Positions 35,350-43,184 of a stretch of 43,184 nucleotides of DNA are shown here, one piece after another. Both the position numbers and the translations under genes were made by a program. Origin of the DNA: Phycisphaerae bacterium (GTDB taxonomy: Bacteria > Planctomycetota > Phycisphaerae > UBA1845 > PWPN01); the NCBI GenBank assembly GCA_012729395.1, contig JAAYDF010000114.1, positions 1 through 43,184 on the forward strand, given 5' to 3'. The notes under the pieces are model-generated. The model was not told the origin of the DNA. It ran no database searches and saw nothing but the letters and a program-made list of their open reading frames with translations. Position 1 is the stretch's first letter. Every line of letters begins with the position of its first letter.

Positions 35350-37164
35350 TTACGCCTTCTCTCGCACTGTCGCCGGGGTCAGTTGCTCGCCCCACCGCGG
35401 CGCAAACGCATACACCTGTCCGGACCGCGTGAACCGGACCGTCAGTTGCACGTACGAGTTGAGCGTCACGTACAAGCCCAGGAAGCGGTCGAGAATCTGG
35501 GCGAACAGGTATGCGTCGCCTTCGCCCGCGAAGTGGTCCTCGTTCAACTCGACCTCGACCTGCGTGCCGCGCAGCGGTGCCCCGCGGACCATTCGTTCCC
35601 CGAAGCTCGATCGCACCGCGACAATCCCGTCCAGCATCCGCTGGTGAGCCAGAGCTCGTTGTGCGTCCTGGGCCGACTGAAAATCGTAAATCCGCAATAG
35701 CTCCTTGAGGTGGGTAGCATCCGCCAGCGAAACGTAATTCAGCGACAGATGCGAAATGAGCTTCCAGTGCAGACCCCGACCCAGCGGCGGGCATACGGTC
35801 GGTGTCGGCTTGACCACGTTGCGAAATCGTGTGTTCGCCGGCGACCGGTCCGTCGGTTCGCAGATGTCGCCCGAACGCAGCTCCTCGGGGAGGTGCCGGT
35901 TCGTGCACGTCAGCTCGATCGAAACCGTCTCCTCCGCCGGAAGCCCCCGCTTGTCCCCGGCAATCACGAACGATACATACGTGTCCGTGCCGAATCGAGG
36001 ATCGCCTCCGCGCACGTTGGGCCGCAAATGCGTCTGGTAGTACGCCTCGCCCCTGGCCTCGCCGGACACCTTGTGCTGGAACGAGTAGAAGGGCGAATAA
36101 CGCCGTGTCTCCATGCTCTCCGAACGGATCAGCCCGACGACGTCATCGACCCGGAAAGTCTCCACATGCCAACGGTCCGCCACCCCCGTCTTGGATGGCT
36201 GGATCAGGTATTCCGTGCGATCGTGTTTCAGGCGGATCGGGTCCGCCGGATGCTTGAAGAGGTTGATGATCGGCACACAGTGCAGGCGGACATTCTCACG
36301 CGAAACCAGCGGGTAGGATTCAAACCGCCGGTTGAAAATGATCCGCACCTCTACCGTGTCGGTCAGCTCCAGTTGGGAGACCGCCCGGTCCAGCCCCTTG
36401 AGGTCCACGAACAGAAAGCGATCCTTGAAGGCAAAGTACTCCTGCAGCAGCCGGTAGCCGGGAAAGGCGTGTGCCGGGTACGGCAGTACGCCCTCGCGAC
36501 GATCCAGTCCCAAGGCCGATACCGGCGAGGCGCCCAACGGCACCTCGCGACGGCGGCCGTCGGCGGACCCGCTGCTGACCGTCACTTGTTCGACGTGGGC
36601 CGACAGCAGAAGGTACAACATGAACGACGCCCGCGGCTCGCCCGTCAGGTGCAGCCGCACCGAACCCAGCTCCAAGTCCGACAACTGCGTCTTCGCCGAG
36701 GTCTGGAAGGTCAACACCAACGCCGGCGATTGAGCGGCCGGCGTTTCCAGCCGAACGTCACGCAGCGTCCACGGCCGCAGCATCGCCGGCCACGCGGATT
36801 GATATCGACAGCGAGTGCCCGCCACCGGCACGCTCGCGAACTCGGCGCCCGCCTCGACCCGCTGCGGCCCCTGCATCGCGTCGATCTCAGGCAGGAACTC
36901 CAGGATGCTCATCGACGGCACCGGCCGAAGATAGTGCGGCCACAGTAGCCCCATCATGCTCGCCGTCAGCTCGGGAAGCTCGTCATCCAGCTTCTGCCGG
37001 ATTCGACCGCAGAGAAATGCGACCCCCTCCAGGATGCGTTCCACGTCCGGGTCCGAACCCCGGTCGCTCAGGTAGCGGGCAATCTCCGGGTTGGCTCGGG
37101 CGAAGTCCGGCCCTACCTCCCGCAGATACTCAAGCTCGTCCTGGTAGTACGTGTTGAGCGACAC
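35350..37164 (-). CDS. tssF: T6SS baseplate protein TssF
   Basis: The 604-residue protein has the family opening NTYYQDELEYLREVGPDFAR (residues 4-23), HPEI-like NPEIARYLSDRGSDPDVER, and GVAFLCGRIRQKLDDELPE with LTASMMGLLWPHYLRPVPS; late blocks include SLNYVSLADATHLKELLRIY and GLYVTLNSYVQLTVRF. It forms wedges of the baseplate with TssG and TssE. I chose the GTG at 37164: GGGAG lies nine bases upstream and the usual TssF opening starts there; ATGs before 37164 would add an atypical tail. The end overlaps no other gene. Confidence 0.9.
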   Translation of the reverse strand: MSLNTYYQDELEYLREVGPDFARANPEIARYLSDRGSDPDVERILEGVAFLCGRIRQKLDDELPELTASMMGLLWPHYLRPVPSMSILEFLPEIDAMQGPQRVEAGAEFASVPVAGTRCRYQSAWPAMLRPWTLRDVRLETPAAQSPALVLTFQTSAKTQLSDLELGSVRLHLTGEPRASFMLYLLLSAHVEQVTVSSGSADGRRREVPLGASPVSALGLDRREGVLPYPAHAFPGYRLLQEYFAFKDRFLFVDLKGLDRAVSQLELTDTVEVRIIFNRRFESYPLVSRENVRLHCVPIINLFKHPADPIRLKHDRTEYLIQPSKTGVADRWHVETFRVDDVVGLIRSESMETRRYSPFYSFQHKVSGEARGEAYYQTHLRPNVRGGDPRFGTDTYVSFVIAGDKRGLPAEETVSIELTCTNRHLPEELRSGDICEPTDRSPANTRFRNVVKPTPTVCPPLGRGLHWKLISHLSLNYVSLADATHLKELLRIYDFQSAQDAQRALAHQRMLDGIVAVRSSFGERMVRGAPLRGTQVEVELNEDHFAGEGDAYLFAQILDRFLGLYVTLNSYVQLTVRFTRSGQVYAFAPRWGEQLTPATVREKA

Positions 37165-37293
37165 TGGATTCGACTCCCTGCTTCGTCGGCTCTGAGGTTT
37201 GGCCTCAGTGCTTGCGTCCTCCGTGCACCCCGGTGGGCCGCGTGCCGCTTCGCCCTCCACCGATCCTATGCCGCCGCCCTTCAGGCAGTGCAG

Positions 37294-37316
37294 GGTAGCC
37301 CCGCGCTAGCGCTACC
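37294..37316 (-). promoter_or_regulatory. Small hairpin between tssE and tssF
   Basis: GGTAGC (37294-37299) and GCTACC (37311-37316) can pair round an 11-base loop; a ten-base palindrome GCGCTAGCGC (37303-37312) competes for part of it. It lies 22 bases after the tssE stop. Confidence 0.3.
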
Positions 37317-37337
37317 GCCTCTGCGTCACGCCCGGCG

Positions 37338-37766
37338 TCAGCCGCCCACCTCGAAGGCCCCGTCACCCCGCAGTGCCGTCTCATACCAGACGCGATGTTC
37401 CTGCGTACGGCCCACCAGTGTCGCCTCAATCCGAAAACCCAGCGTCTGAGCCCGCGGTGACTCGCTGTCTCGTTCGCAGATCACACGCACCCGCCGAAGG
37501 CGAGGCTCGTACTTCTCGATCGCCGTCCGGATGGCTTCCGAGACCACCTGGATATGGTCGCCGCTCCCCGCCAACAGATCCACCATGGCCGGCAAACCGT
37601 AATCGCCCTGAGCCTGGCTCATCCCGTGCCGGGTATTCAGCAGCCGGTCCAGATGAAGCCGGACAGACTCCATCAAGGCGTGCAGATCCTCGCTCGTGTT
37701 CGCGGCAAACCGCTCGAACCGCTCACGCTTCGCCAGACGTTCCAGGAAAGTCTGCTCGCGGCTCAT
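37338..37766 (-). CDS. tssE: T6SS baseplate protein TssE (gp25-like)
   Basis: The 142-residue protein is a gp25/lysozyme-like baseplate component: QTFLERLAKRERFER, MESVRLHLDRLLNTRHG, the conserved AQGDYGLPAMVDLLAG, IRTAIEKYEPRLRRVRV and a closing EATLVGRTQEHRVWYETAL strand pair. It initiates sheath assembly at the baseplate. The start codon is ATG 37766. It follows hcp after a 154-base gap with a strong stem-loop, and precedes tssF by 173 bases. Confidence 0.92.
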   Translation of the reverse strand: MSREQTFLERLAKRERFERFAANTSEDLHALMESVRLHLDRLLNTRHGMSQAQGDYGLPAMVDLLAGSGDHIQVVSEAIRTAIEKYEPRLRRVRVICERDSESPRAQTLGFRIEATLVGRTQEHRVWYETALRGDGAFEVGG

Positions 37767-37832
37767 CTATGCCACTCGACTCGGCGACCACATCCCAACA
37801 ACGTACACCCAGACCCTGGCGAGGTGGTACGG

Positions 37833-37872
37833 CCGCGGGCGGGAAGCCCGGTTTCCGGACTTCCCCCCGCGG
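37833..37872 (-). terminator. Strong stem-loop between hcp and tssE
   Basis: CCGCGGG/CCCGCGG, GGGAAG/CTTCCC and CCGG/CCGG stack into one stem with one bulge and one mismatch round a TTT loop (37833-37872). It follows the hcp stop by 48 bases on the minus strand. No U-run follows, so partial termination or 3' end protection of the hcp message is more likely than full termination. Confidence 0.6.
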
Positions 37873-37920
37873 ACACGAACCGCAGCACTCTCCCCATTAC
37901 TCAACAGACCCCCGCGCGGA

Positions 37921-38400
37921 TCAACCGCCACCCGGCGCTCGCCAGCGATCCTGCTCGACAACGCTGTCCGGAATCCAGTTCCACTCGATCTCCTCGTACA
38001 CGAAGCTCACCTGCTCCATGTGACGGTACGACTCGTTCGCGGGCACGAAGCTCATCGGCATGTACGGCCGCATGTCCACGATCCGCGCGTTGCGCAGCGT
38101 GATCGTGTAGTACTTCGCCTCCTCGCGAGTCGCGGGGTCGATCCGGTAGAAGTCTAGAATCACTTCCGCCAGGTTCTGGCCGGTGCACATCGCCTTGTGG
38201 AAGCCCGGCGTCGCCTTGTCGACCACCTTCACGACCCGTAGCGGGCTGTGCACACGCACGCCGGTCGCCATACCGGTCGTCAGGTCGACCGGCTGATGAA
38301 TGTGATGCTCGATTTCGAAAACATCACTGGTATCCTCGCGACCCTCCTTCTCGGATGATCCTGGATACTCCGCCACCTTTAGATTGCAGGGGGTAGGCAT
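37921..38400 (-). CDS. hcp: T6SS tube protein Hcp (TssD)
   Basis: The 159-residue protein is the hexameric Hcp ring that stacks into the inner tube and is secreted. FEIEHHIHQPVDLTTGMATG, RVHSPLRVVKVVDKATPGFH, AMCTGQNLAEVILDFYR and EAKYYTITLRNARIVDMRP match the Hcp family pattern throughout. The last 15 residues (DSVVEQDRWRAPGGG) are a loose tail. ATG 38400 follows AAGGAG at eight bases. It is the first gene of the island, before the 532-bp spacer; no other T6SS gene lies upstream. Confidence 0.92.
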   Translation of the reverse strand: MPTPCNLKVAEYPGSSEKEGREDTSDVFEIEHHIHQPVDLTTGMATGVRVHSPLRVVKVVDKATPGFHKAMCTGQNLAEVILDFYRIDPATREEAKYYTITLRNARIVDMRPYMPMSFVPANESYRHMEQVSFVYEEIEWNWIPDSVVEQDRWRAPGGG

Positions 38401-38932
38401 GTTCGATTCTCCTTGTCCTACGAGTCCCTCGGACTGAAACCACCGAATCCCAACGGACGCCTTCGAACCCGATATCCGCGGGTCGTCGACGTGACACTAT
38501 CCTCGAGTCGCTTTCGGTTGGCTTCCACCCGACCGTTTTGACCACCGCGACCTTCGCGGGCGCCTTGTGCAGTCAGTCGGCCAACCCGCCTCTGTTCTTA
38601 ACACGTCCCGTGCCGAACTTGCACAAGAATCACGTCATCGGTCACCGCAATTCCCTTACCCGCTGACCAACAGGGGGTTACAGTGTGAAGAACGTTCCGA
38701 CAGACCCGCCGATCGTCCCAGCCGTGCACTCGCGGTCTGCGCCCACAGACCCAGACCATCCCCCGCTTGGGTCCATACGCCCAGGAATCCGCAAAGTGGG
38801 ACTGTTTTCGGACCAACCTCCGGAGGCCGGGCTCGGCCAGCAACGGGCCTGGCACCCGTGGCCTCGCCGACAGCGCTGCTGGCAGACCTCCCCGGTGGGG
38901 GGGCATCGAGAGCTTCTCATCTCAAACGTGAC
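38401..38932. other. 532-bp intergenic region upstream of hcp
   Basis: I see no credible coding frame. It should hold the hcp promoter on the minus strand, but no -35/-10 pair stands out, nor a sigma-54 site. Small hairpins lie at 38423-38435 (AGTCC/GGACT, 14 bases before the hcp ribosome site) and 38545-38559 (CCGCGA/TCGCGG). Confidence 0.6.
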
Positions 38933-40069
38933 TCAAAGACCGGGTGGACGGATTTCCGCCACATAGATCTGCGGGTGGCCACTGCGGTCGCTGGTGAAGG
39001 TTGCGAATCGGCCGGAACGGCTGAAGGCGGGGTGCGGATGCGTCCACTGCGGGCCGTATACCGTGTCCGTCTTCATGTCCGTCCAAGAGAGCTGCTCGCC
39101 GACACTGGTCCCGGCGGCCCGGGCGGCTTCCTCGAAGTCGGCCTTGAGGGCCACCCGGCCCTTGGCCCACTGAGACCCGCCGTTGCTGCTCTGCGGGTAA
39201 CACAGCGTCTGCCGTCTGCTGGTTGCAACCTCTACAAGCTGGATACCGTCGTCCGGGCAGTTGGTGTCGCAGATGATGACCCGGCCGTCCGGGCTCGCGC
39301 TGATGTGCCAGGCGTTGAACTCGGCCACCGTCTCGATCTCGCCGCCGGGCATCCGCAGCCGCTTGATCCCCCGTGGCCAGGAAGTAAAAACCAGGTCATC
39401 GCTGCCCGGCAGCCAAGTCTCGTGGACCACCCATTCCTCCACGCCGTGCTCGTAAAGACAACGGTCGCCGGTGCCGTCGCGGTGGATGACGTGGATGCGC
39501 GGGGCGGGATCGACCGCGTACTCGATCAGCTCCGACCGGCGCGGGTGAAACTGCGGATGAATCACCACGTCGGTCTGGCGGTGGATGATCCGGCCGCCGC
39601 CGCCGTCGGTCGCCGCTACCGCCACGCCGTACCCGTCCGCCAGCGTCACCGCCGAGACGACCCACCGCTCGTCGGCCGAGAGGCTCACCTCGCCCAGCCG
39701 CCCACCGGGGAAGTCCGCCACCACCCGCTCGCTCAAGTCCGCGAAGTCCAGCACCACGATGCTCGATCCCCGCGTGAACCACAGGTGCGAACCCGCCGCC
39801 GAGATCACCGCGGAGAAGCTGCAGAGGCCCTCGGTATCCGTGAGCTGCACGATCTCGCCTTCGGGAAACGCGGCTCGGAAGAAGTTGGCCCGGCCGGTGC
39901 GGAAGCTGGCAAATACCAGCGAGCGATCGTTGGGCAAGAAGGAACTGGTGAGAAAGTAAAGGCTGTGATTGATGCTGGCGTGTCGCGTCATTTGCCAAAC
40001 GCGAGCCCCGGTTCGCTGGTCCCGGCTGGCCGAGGCCTCGCTCGCCCAAACGCGTCCTTTGTCGCTCAT
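38933..40069 (-). CDS. Oligogalacturonate lyase-like beta-propeller protein (PL22-like)
   Basis: The 378-residue protein is a seven-bladed propeller: WQMTRHASINHSLYFLTSSF, NDRSLVFASFRTGRANFFRA, GEIVQLTDTEG, DLVFTSWPRGIKRL, AWHISASPDGRVIICDT and WTHPHPAFSRSGRFATFTSD, the last being a PL22 hallmark (thPHPaFS-x-G) with metal-binding His. IHPQFHP and VVHETWLPGS supply further histidines. PL22 enzymes split short pectin fragments by beta-elimination using Mn2+; TolB-like proteins share the fold but lack these histidines. There is no signal peptide. Its ATG overlaps the stop of yhbY (ATGA). Confidence 0.75.
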   Translation of the reverse strand: MSDKGRVWASEASASRDQRTGARVWQMTRHASINHSLYFLTSSFLPNDRSLVFASFRTGRANFFRAAFPEGEIVQLTDTEGLCSFSAVISAAGSHLWFTRGSSIVVLDFADLSERVVADFPGGRLGEVSLSADERWVVSAVTLADGYGVAVAATDGGGGRIIHRQTDVVIHPQFHPRRSELIEYAVDPAPRIHVIHRDGTGDRCLYEHGVEEWVVHETWLPGSDDLVFTSWPRGIKRLRMPGGEIETVAEFNAWHISASPDGRVIICDTNCPDDGIQLVEVATSRRQTLCYPQSSNGGSQWAKGRVALKADFEEAARAAGTSVGEQLSWTDMKTDTVYGPQWTHPHPAFSRSGRFATFTSDRSGHPQIYVAEIRPPGL

Positions 40070-40383
40070 GGCCCAGGCTCCGCAGGCTTGCGGTACAGAA
40101 TCGCCACCCGCCCGATACGCCGCAGCAGGTGGCAGCCCACCAATCGCGCCAGGGCGTCAGCCAACTCCTCGGCGCCGGCGGCGTCGTCCGCATCGAGTCG
40201 CACCTTCAACAGGCAGCCCTTGCCGAACGCTTCTCTGACCTGTTGGGCGAACGTTTCACTGAGCCCCTTGCGCCCCACGGCCATGTGCGCTTTGAGCCGA
40301 TGCGCCTGCCCGAGTAACGCCCGTCGCTCCGCCGAATTCGGCGCCGGCCCCGCACCGCCCTGATATGATGAATGCTCACTCAT
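40066..40383 (-). CDS. yhbY: YhbY-family (CRM domain) RNA-binding protein
   Basis: The 105-residue protein is one CRM/YhbY domain: RRALLGQAHRLKAHMAVGRK with GLSETFAQQVREAF, the GxxG-like loop, LLKVRLDADDAAGAEELADAL, ARLVGCHLLRRIGRVAILYRK. YhbY binds pre-50S ribosomal particles and assists assembly. The N-terminal 20 residues (Ser/Gly-rich) are outside the domain. ATG 40383 was chosen because a TTGCAT/TATGGT promoter ends seven bases before it, so the message looks leaderless; upstream starts lie in the promoter. It is coupled by a four-base overlap to the PL22-like gene. Confidence 0.9.
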   Translation of the reverse strand: MSEHSSYQGGAGPAPNSAERRALLGQAHRLKAHMAVGRKGLSETFAQQVREAFGKGCLLKVRLDADDAAGAEELADALARLVGCHLLRRIGRVAILYRKPAEPGP

Positions 40384-40390
40384 AACCCAC

Positions 40391-40418
40391 ACCATACCCA
40401 CGGCAAGACACAATGCAA
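40391..40418 (-). promoter_or_regulatory. Candidate leaderless promoter for yhbY
   Basis: On the minus strand TTGCAT (40413-40418), 16 bases, TATGGT (40391-40396), then seven bases to the ATG. No ribosome site lies between, as expected for a leaderless start. Confidence 0.5.
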
Positions 40419-40616
40419 CGGCCGCACATTCGCAACGAGCCAGCTACGAAAGCAGCGGGTGTCCCGTTTTGTGTCCCAGCCGACGGCACATCCCGGTGCT
40501 GAGCTTGTCGGGCAACGCGGCCGGCCGTGCACACTGAGAGAGTACTGGCCAGGGGGTGGTGGGGGGTGGAGCCACTGCCCGGATGAAAGACAATACCTAT
40601 AGCCTGAAAGGTTTTC

Positions 40617-40645
40617 TTGACAGGGGCGATAAAGTGCGGTAGATT
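40617..40645 (+). promoter_or_regulatory. Sigma-70 promoter for the PEP-CTERM gene, with a long leader
   Basis: A perfect TTGACA (40617-40622), 17 bases, TAGATT (40640-40645). The leader to the ATG at 40788 is about 135 bases and has CCGGCC/GGCCGG (40714-40726). The rest of the gap from 40384 holds no gene that I can see. Confidence 0.6.
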
Positions 40646-40787
40646 GATAGGGGAGCGAGGCGAGCCGTCGCTGAGGTGCCGGCGGGCGGGGTTGGCGGCT
40701 GAAGGGTTGTCAACCGGCCTGGCCGGCCTATGGCGACAGGGGTGATGCCGTTCAAGGTCGTAGGCACCTGCTGACGGAGGAAACCAC

Positions 40788-41453
40788 ATGTTGCGTTACA
40801 TCTGCATGATCGCGGCCCTAGTCTTAGTAGCACCCGGCCCGCTGGCGCATGCCATCACGTTGGGGCAGACCAATGATTTCCAGGATGGGACAACCCAAGG
40901 GTGGTCGGGCTACGCGACTGCGGGCAACGTCTCTACCGGCGGGCCCGCGGGAGTTGGGGACAGGTATCTGCTCCTAACGTCGAGCGGGTCAGGATTGACT
41001 TCCGAGCTGCGAACATTCTCAGGGTTCGTAATCACGCCGTGGGGGGGAGACTACGCTGAGGCGGGTGTGACGGCTGTGGCCATGGATCTTCTGAACCTCG
41101 GTGCCATCGACTTGGAAATGCGTATTCTGGTTGGCGGCAACTTTGGGGATTGGACATCAAACAGTGCGTTCACAGTCCCCGCTGATGGCCAATGGCATCG
41201 TGCGGTCTTTGGCCTGACTGCGAACGAACTGGTCTGGGGGGGGGACCAAGGGGGGAACTCTGCCAATCTTGAAGATGCTCTGCGCTACTGCGGCGGTTTC
41301 CATATTAGGCATCAGGCGGGCGAGCCTCTGGGCTGGCGGGGAACCACGCCGATCGCATCGAGCTTGGGAATCGATAATGTGACCGCGGTACCTGAGCCGG
41401 TGTTTGGTATGCTCGTTGCCGGGGCGATGCTCTTTCTCCGGCGACATACATAA
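40788..41453 (+). CDS. Secreted PEP-CTERM sorting-signal protein
   Basis: The 221-residue protein has a signal peptide (about 1-22, ALVLVAPGPLAHA) and a C-terminal sorting tail: VPEP motif (VPEPVFG), a hydrophobic span MLVAGAMLFL and a basic RRHT end, the PEP-CTERM pattern processed by exosortase. The middle (FQDGTTQGWSGYATAGNVSTG; VGDRYLLLTSSGSGLTSEL) is a beta-sandwich of the discoidin/laminin-G-like kind that surface proteins of planctomycetes share. ATG 40788 follows GGAGGA. Such proteins are often held at the cell envelope; function is not shown by the sequence. Confidence 0.85.
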   Translation: MLRYICMIAALVLVAPGPLAHAITLGQTNDFQDGTTQGWSGYATAGNVSTGGPAGVGDRYLLLTSSGSGLTSELRTFSGFVITPWGGDYAEAGVTAVAMDLLNLGAIDLEMRILVGGNFGDWTSNSAFTVPADGQWHRAVFGLTANELVWGGDQGGNSANLEDALRYCGGFHIRHQAGEPLGWRGTTPIASSLGIDNVTAVPEPVFGMLVAGAMLFLRRHT

Positions 41454-41572
41454 TTGGAGCACAAAAGGGGTCCGAAGCCATCAGCGGGACTCCTGTTTAG
41501 TCTTCGGCCGTCCGACGGGTCGAACCGTGCTTTCCAGGCTGAGTCTCCTGGCTGTCCGACGTATCCAGCGAG

Positions 41573-41743
41573 CATCAGGGCATAAGCACATACCCGCATG
41601 GCCTCCCGCTCCCGGGCGTCGGCCAGCACCCGTTCGAAGACCGCATCATCTTGACCGTCCTCGAACAGATCCTGCCCACCGGCCACACGATTCATCACGT
41701 GATACGCCATCCCGCCCAGCCATGTCCACGGTCTTCGAGCCAT
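41573..41743 (-). pseudogene. Truncated REP-associated tyrosine transposase (RAYT, Y1_Tnp) remnant
   Basis: The minus-strand frame from ATG 41743 reads ARRPWTWLGGMAYHVMNR, then VAGGQDLFEDGQDD, FERVLADAREREAMRV and CAYALML, the N-terminal quarter of IS200-like RAYT transposases (family opening MxRRPR...GGxxYHVxNR). It should go on with NHxHLL, but this is lost after about 57 residues; the frame continues antisense to the PEP-CTERM gene with unrelated sequence. No catalytic tyrosine or HUH pair is left. The gap to 41454 holds only decayed sequence. Confidence 0.75.
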
Positions 41744-42353
41744 GACCCTACGGTACCCTCGCCCGGGTCCACTGCCAATTCGCTTCCGACCCTCAAAGAG
41801 AAGAATTGCCTTGAGGTGAAAACATGAAGGCATGCCGGATTTCGAGAGCGAACTGTGGACGGGGACGCCCCGAGTGTGAGCCACAACAAGATTGGCGCGG
41901 CCTTCGCGGCCGCAAGCCAAGTTCCTGTTCGGCCGTCAGCCGTGATCGCGGCGGGCGGCAGACCCAATTGGACACGACCGGGCACCGACGGTTTTCTGGG
42001 GCGCTGACAGCGCCAGGGGCTGGGAAAGGAATCCTCGCGAATCGTCCCGAGCCTTGATCCTGATGGGTGACTGGAGCGTGCCCGCCGGGCACGACAGCCA
42101 AAGTGTTGAAGACCGGGGCGCGTGCCAGGGCAGTTGCTGTCGGACAGTGGCGGGTTTGGGCGTTCGACCGAAGAAGGAAGAATCGCCATCGGGACTTTTC
42201 TCACTTGACGCGGCGGAGGCTAATGGGTGACACGTGTTCTTGGCCTGGCGGAATGTGCGCCAATTGCGGGATCTGGCGTTGGAGCGGATCGCCGCCAATG
42301 AGGTGGCCACCGGCGACCCGCCATCTGGCCTCCGGCTTGACCGAGACCGCTGG
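41744..42353. other. 610-bp region without a recognisable intact gene
   Basis: Frames on both strands here look non-coding. I see inverted repeats GGCGCT/AGCGCC (42000-42014) and GTGCCC/GGGCAC (42078-42092), and the eight-base palindrome ACACGTGT near 42231. A short plus-strand frame from 42234 (WRNVRQLRDLALERIAANEV) might be a gene relic but ends inside the next gene on the other strand. It is probably debris around the transposase remnant. Confidence 0.55.
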
Positions 42354-43025
42354 TCATTTGTGCTCTTGCCAATTTCGGACCGTCTCCCAGGCGATGTGCT
42401 GAAGGAATGCGGCTTCGTCTGCTGAGACACCCTCAGGGTGATACGTGCAGCCTGCTGGGCTTTCCTGGAACAGAGTGGCGTAGATCACGCCGGCCGCCAG
42501 GTACGTGCCGTGGATACTCTCGTGCTCCTTGTCAGGTCCCAACATGGCCAGCGTCGGTCGGATTGCCAAGGCCCGTTCGAAGGCAAGACCGACTGGAGCC
42601 ACTGGAATGCGCAGTCTGCCGCCAAGCTCTCTGTGGGCCTGAGCGATCTCCGTCAGGGTCACCCAGTCTAATCGTTCATACGGCCAGGCCATGAACAGAA
42701 CGGTCCTGCTGCCTGCCTTGCGGATTTCCTCATCGAATCGGCCGGCATACTCAAAGAACGGCTCCACGGTGTGTTCTCTGAATTCCGGGATGTCGTCCTG
42801 CAGAATCACGAGGTCGTAACCGTCTCTTATCCTGTCGTGCACGGATTGCCTGCCGTACAGGATCTTCAAAGTCGCGCCGCCCTTCGTTTCGCTGTCGGCG
42901 ACAATTGTCTTCGGGACCTTGGCGGTGGCCGCCAGTTCCCTCACGTGGTTTCCGACCCCGCCGTTGCAGAAGGTGAAACTGTCACCGACAAAAAGGAGCC
43001 TTCGCGGCTGCTTTGCTGTTGTCAT
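42354..43025 (-). CDS. SGNH/GDSL-type hydrolase-like protein
   Basis: The 223-residue protein opens RRLLFVGDSFTF, with Ser16 in a GDS motif, then a block-III-like VILQDDIPEF, VLFMAWPYERLDWV and, at the end, ESIHGTYLAAGVIYATLF with a candidate catalytic His. It resembles the subgroup of SGNH hydrolases with FVGNSFT and HPS-x-x-GTYLAA motifs; substrate unknown. I prefer ATG 43025. An in-frame ATG at 43103 would add a stretch ending in a lipobox-like LTGC and would make it a lipoprotein, but that start lies within the promoter of the divergent gene and the n-region lacks positive charge. Confidence 0.65.
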   Translation of the reverse strand: MTTAKQPRRLLFVGDSFTFCNGGVGNHVRELAATAKVPKTIVADSETKGGATLKILYGRQSVHDRIRDGYDLVILQDDIPEFREHTVEPFFEYAGRFDEEIRKAGSRTVLFMAWPYERLDWVTLTEIAQAHRELGGRLRIPVAPVGLAFERALAIRPTLAMLGPDKEHESIHGTYLAAGVIYATLFQESPAGCTYHPEGVSADEAAFLQHIAWETVRNWQEHK

Positions 43026-43084
43026 GGGATGTGATGAACTGCATCCAGTGAGCGACAGCGAGATAGTATCGAAACCTGTGTAAA

Positions 43085-43113
43085 TTGAAAAAGCGAGGGG
43101 CATCCTCCATAAG
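43085..43113 (+). promoter_or_regulatory. Candidate promoter of the right-edge gene
   Basis: TTGAAA (43085-43090), 17 bases, CATAAG (43108-43113). It leaves a 30-base leader holding AAAGGAGGAG (43135-43144) before the ATG at 43150. Confidence 0.5.
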
Positions 43114-43149
43114 TGTTGTTGTGACTGCACTTTGAAAGGAGGAGCCCTG

Positions 43150-43184
43150 ATGGCTACTACAACCGATCGTGGTCGGAAGGTCAA
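43150..43184 (+). CDS. 5' end of an unidentified gene, cut by the window edge
   Basis: ATG 43150 reads MATTTDRGRKV and runs off the right edge. The start is convincing because AAAGGAGGAG lies five bases upstream and a promoter lies at 43085-43113. Eleven codons are too few to name a family. Confidence 0.6.
   Translation, partial: MATTTDRGRKV

Noticed and set aside
38440-38500. tRNA-like TTCGAAC near 38464
   Set aside because: No acceptor stem or anticodon arm can be drawn around it.
38598-38906. 103-codon minus-strand frame upstream of hcp
   Set aside because: No family, uneven composition, no ribosome site; not supported as a gene.
42067-42402. 112-codon plus-strand frame
   Set aside because: Trp/Arg-rich shadow-like composition and it runs into the SGNH gene on the other strand.

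Overview
The window is 43 kb of GC-rich bacterial chromosome. It most resembles a Planctomycetota genome (Phycisphaerae-like is my guess, not proven). The reasons are a VPEP...LRR sorting tail on a secreted protein, a dockerin-like repeat behind a sugar-diesterase domain, carbohydrate-active enzymes among housekeeping genes, many TTG/GTG starts, and purine-rich minisatellites between genes. I found no rRNA, tRNA or CRISPR.

Layout. 1-3.9 kb: a long perfect palindrome, a LolA-like protein, a 24-bp tandem repeat, a fused CobA-HemD (siroheme) enzyme, a 14-bp minisatellite and a metallo-beta-lactamase-fold protein that has lost most metal ligands. 4-8.6 kb: a BFN-domain protein, an arabinokinase/galactokinase-like GHMP kinase and a GH2 beta-mannosidase. 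8.7-11.3 kb: 7Fe ferredoxin, a small lipoprotein, rpmE and prfA. 11.3-18.3 kb: zinc/manganese-type ABC permease and ATPase, mutS, and a large secreted phosphodiester-glycosidase with SH3, two Ig-like and dockerin-like domains.

18.4-38.4 kb, all on the minus strand, is a type VI secretion (T6SS) island. In transcription order: hcp, tssE, tssF, tssG, tssH(clpV), vgrG, LysM + HExxH metallopeptidase, helical protein, PAAR spike, caspase-like cysteine peptidase candidate, three small PepSY-like proteins, a 97-residue protein, and a tssB-tssC fusion. The genes upstream and downstream are unrelated, so the island lacks tssA, tssJ, tssK, tssL and tssM, the usual envelope anchor. The two candidate effectors are both peptidases, and PepSY domains are known as peptidase-inhibiting modules. 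My main hypothesis is therefore a proteolytic effector module with PepSY-type immunity, on a tube-sheath-spike machine with a one-piece sheath subunit. An internal promoter serves the 97-residue protein and the sheath. Hairpins lie between several tss genes.

38.9-43.2 kb: oligogalacturonate-lyase-like protein and YhbY (a coupled pair with a leaderless-type promoter), a PEP-CTERM protein, a broken REP-associated tyrosine transposase (RAYT) remnant, an SGNH-hydrolase-like protein, and the first codons of a plus-strand gene leaving the window at the right edge.

All functional calls come from reading motifs by eye. Promoter and hairpin calls are pattern matches, not measurements.
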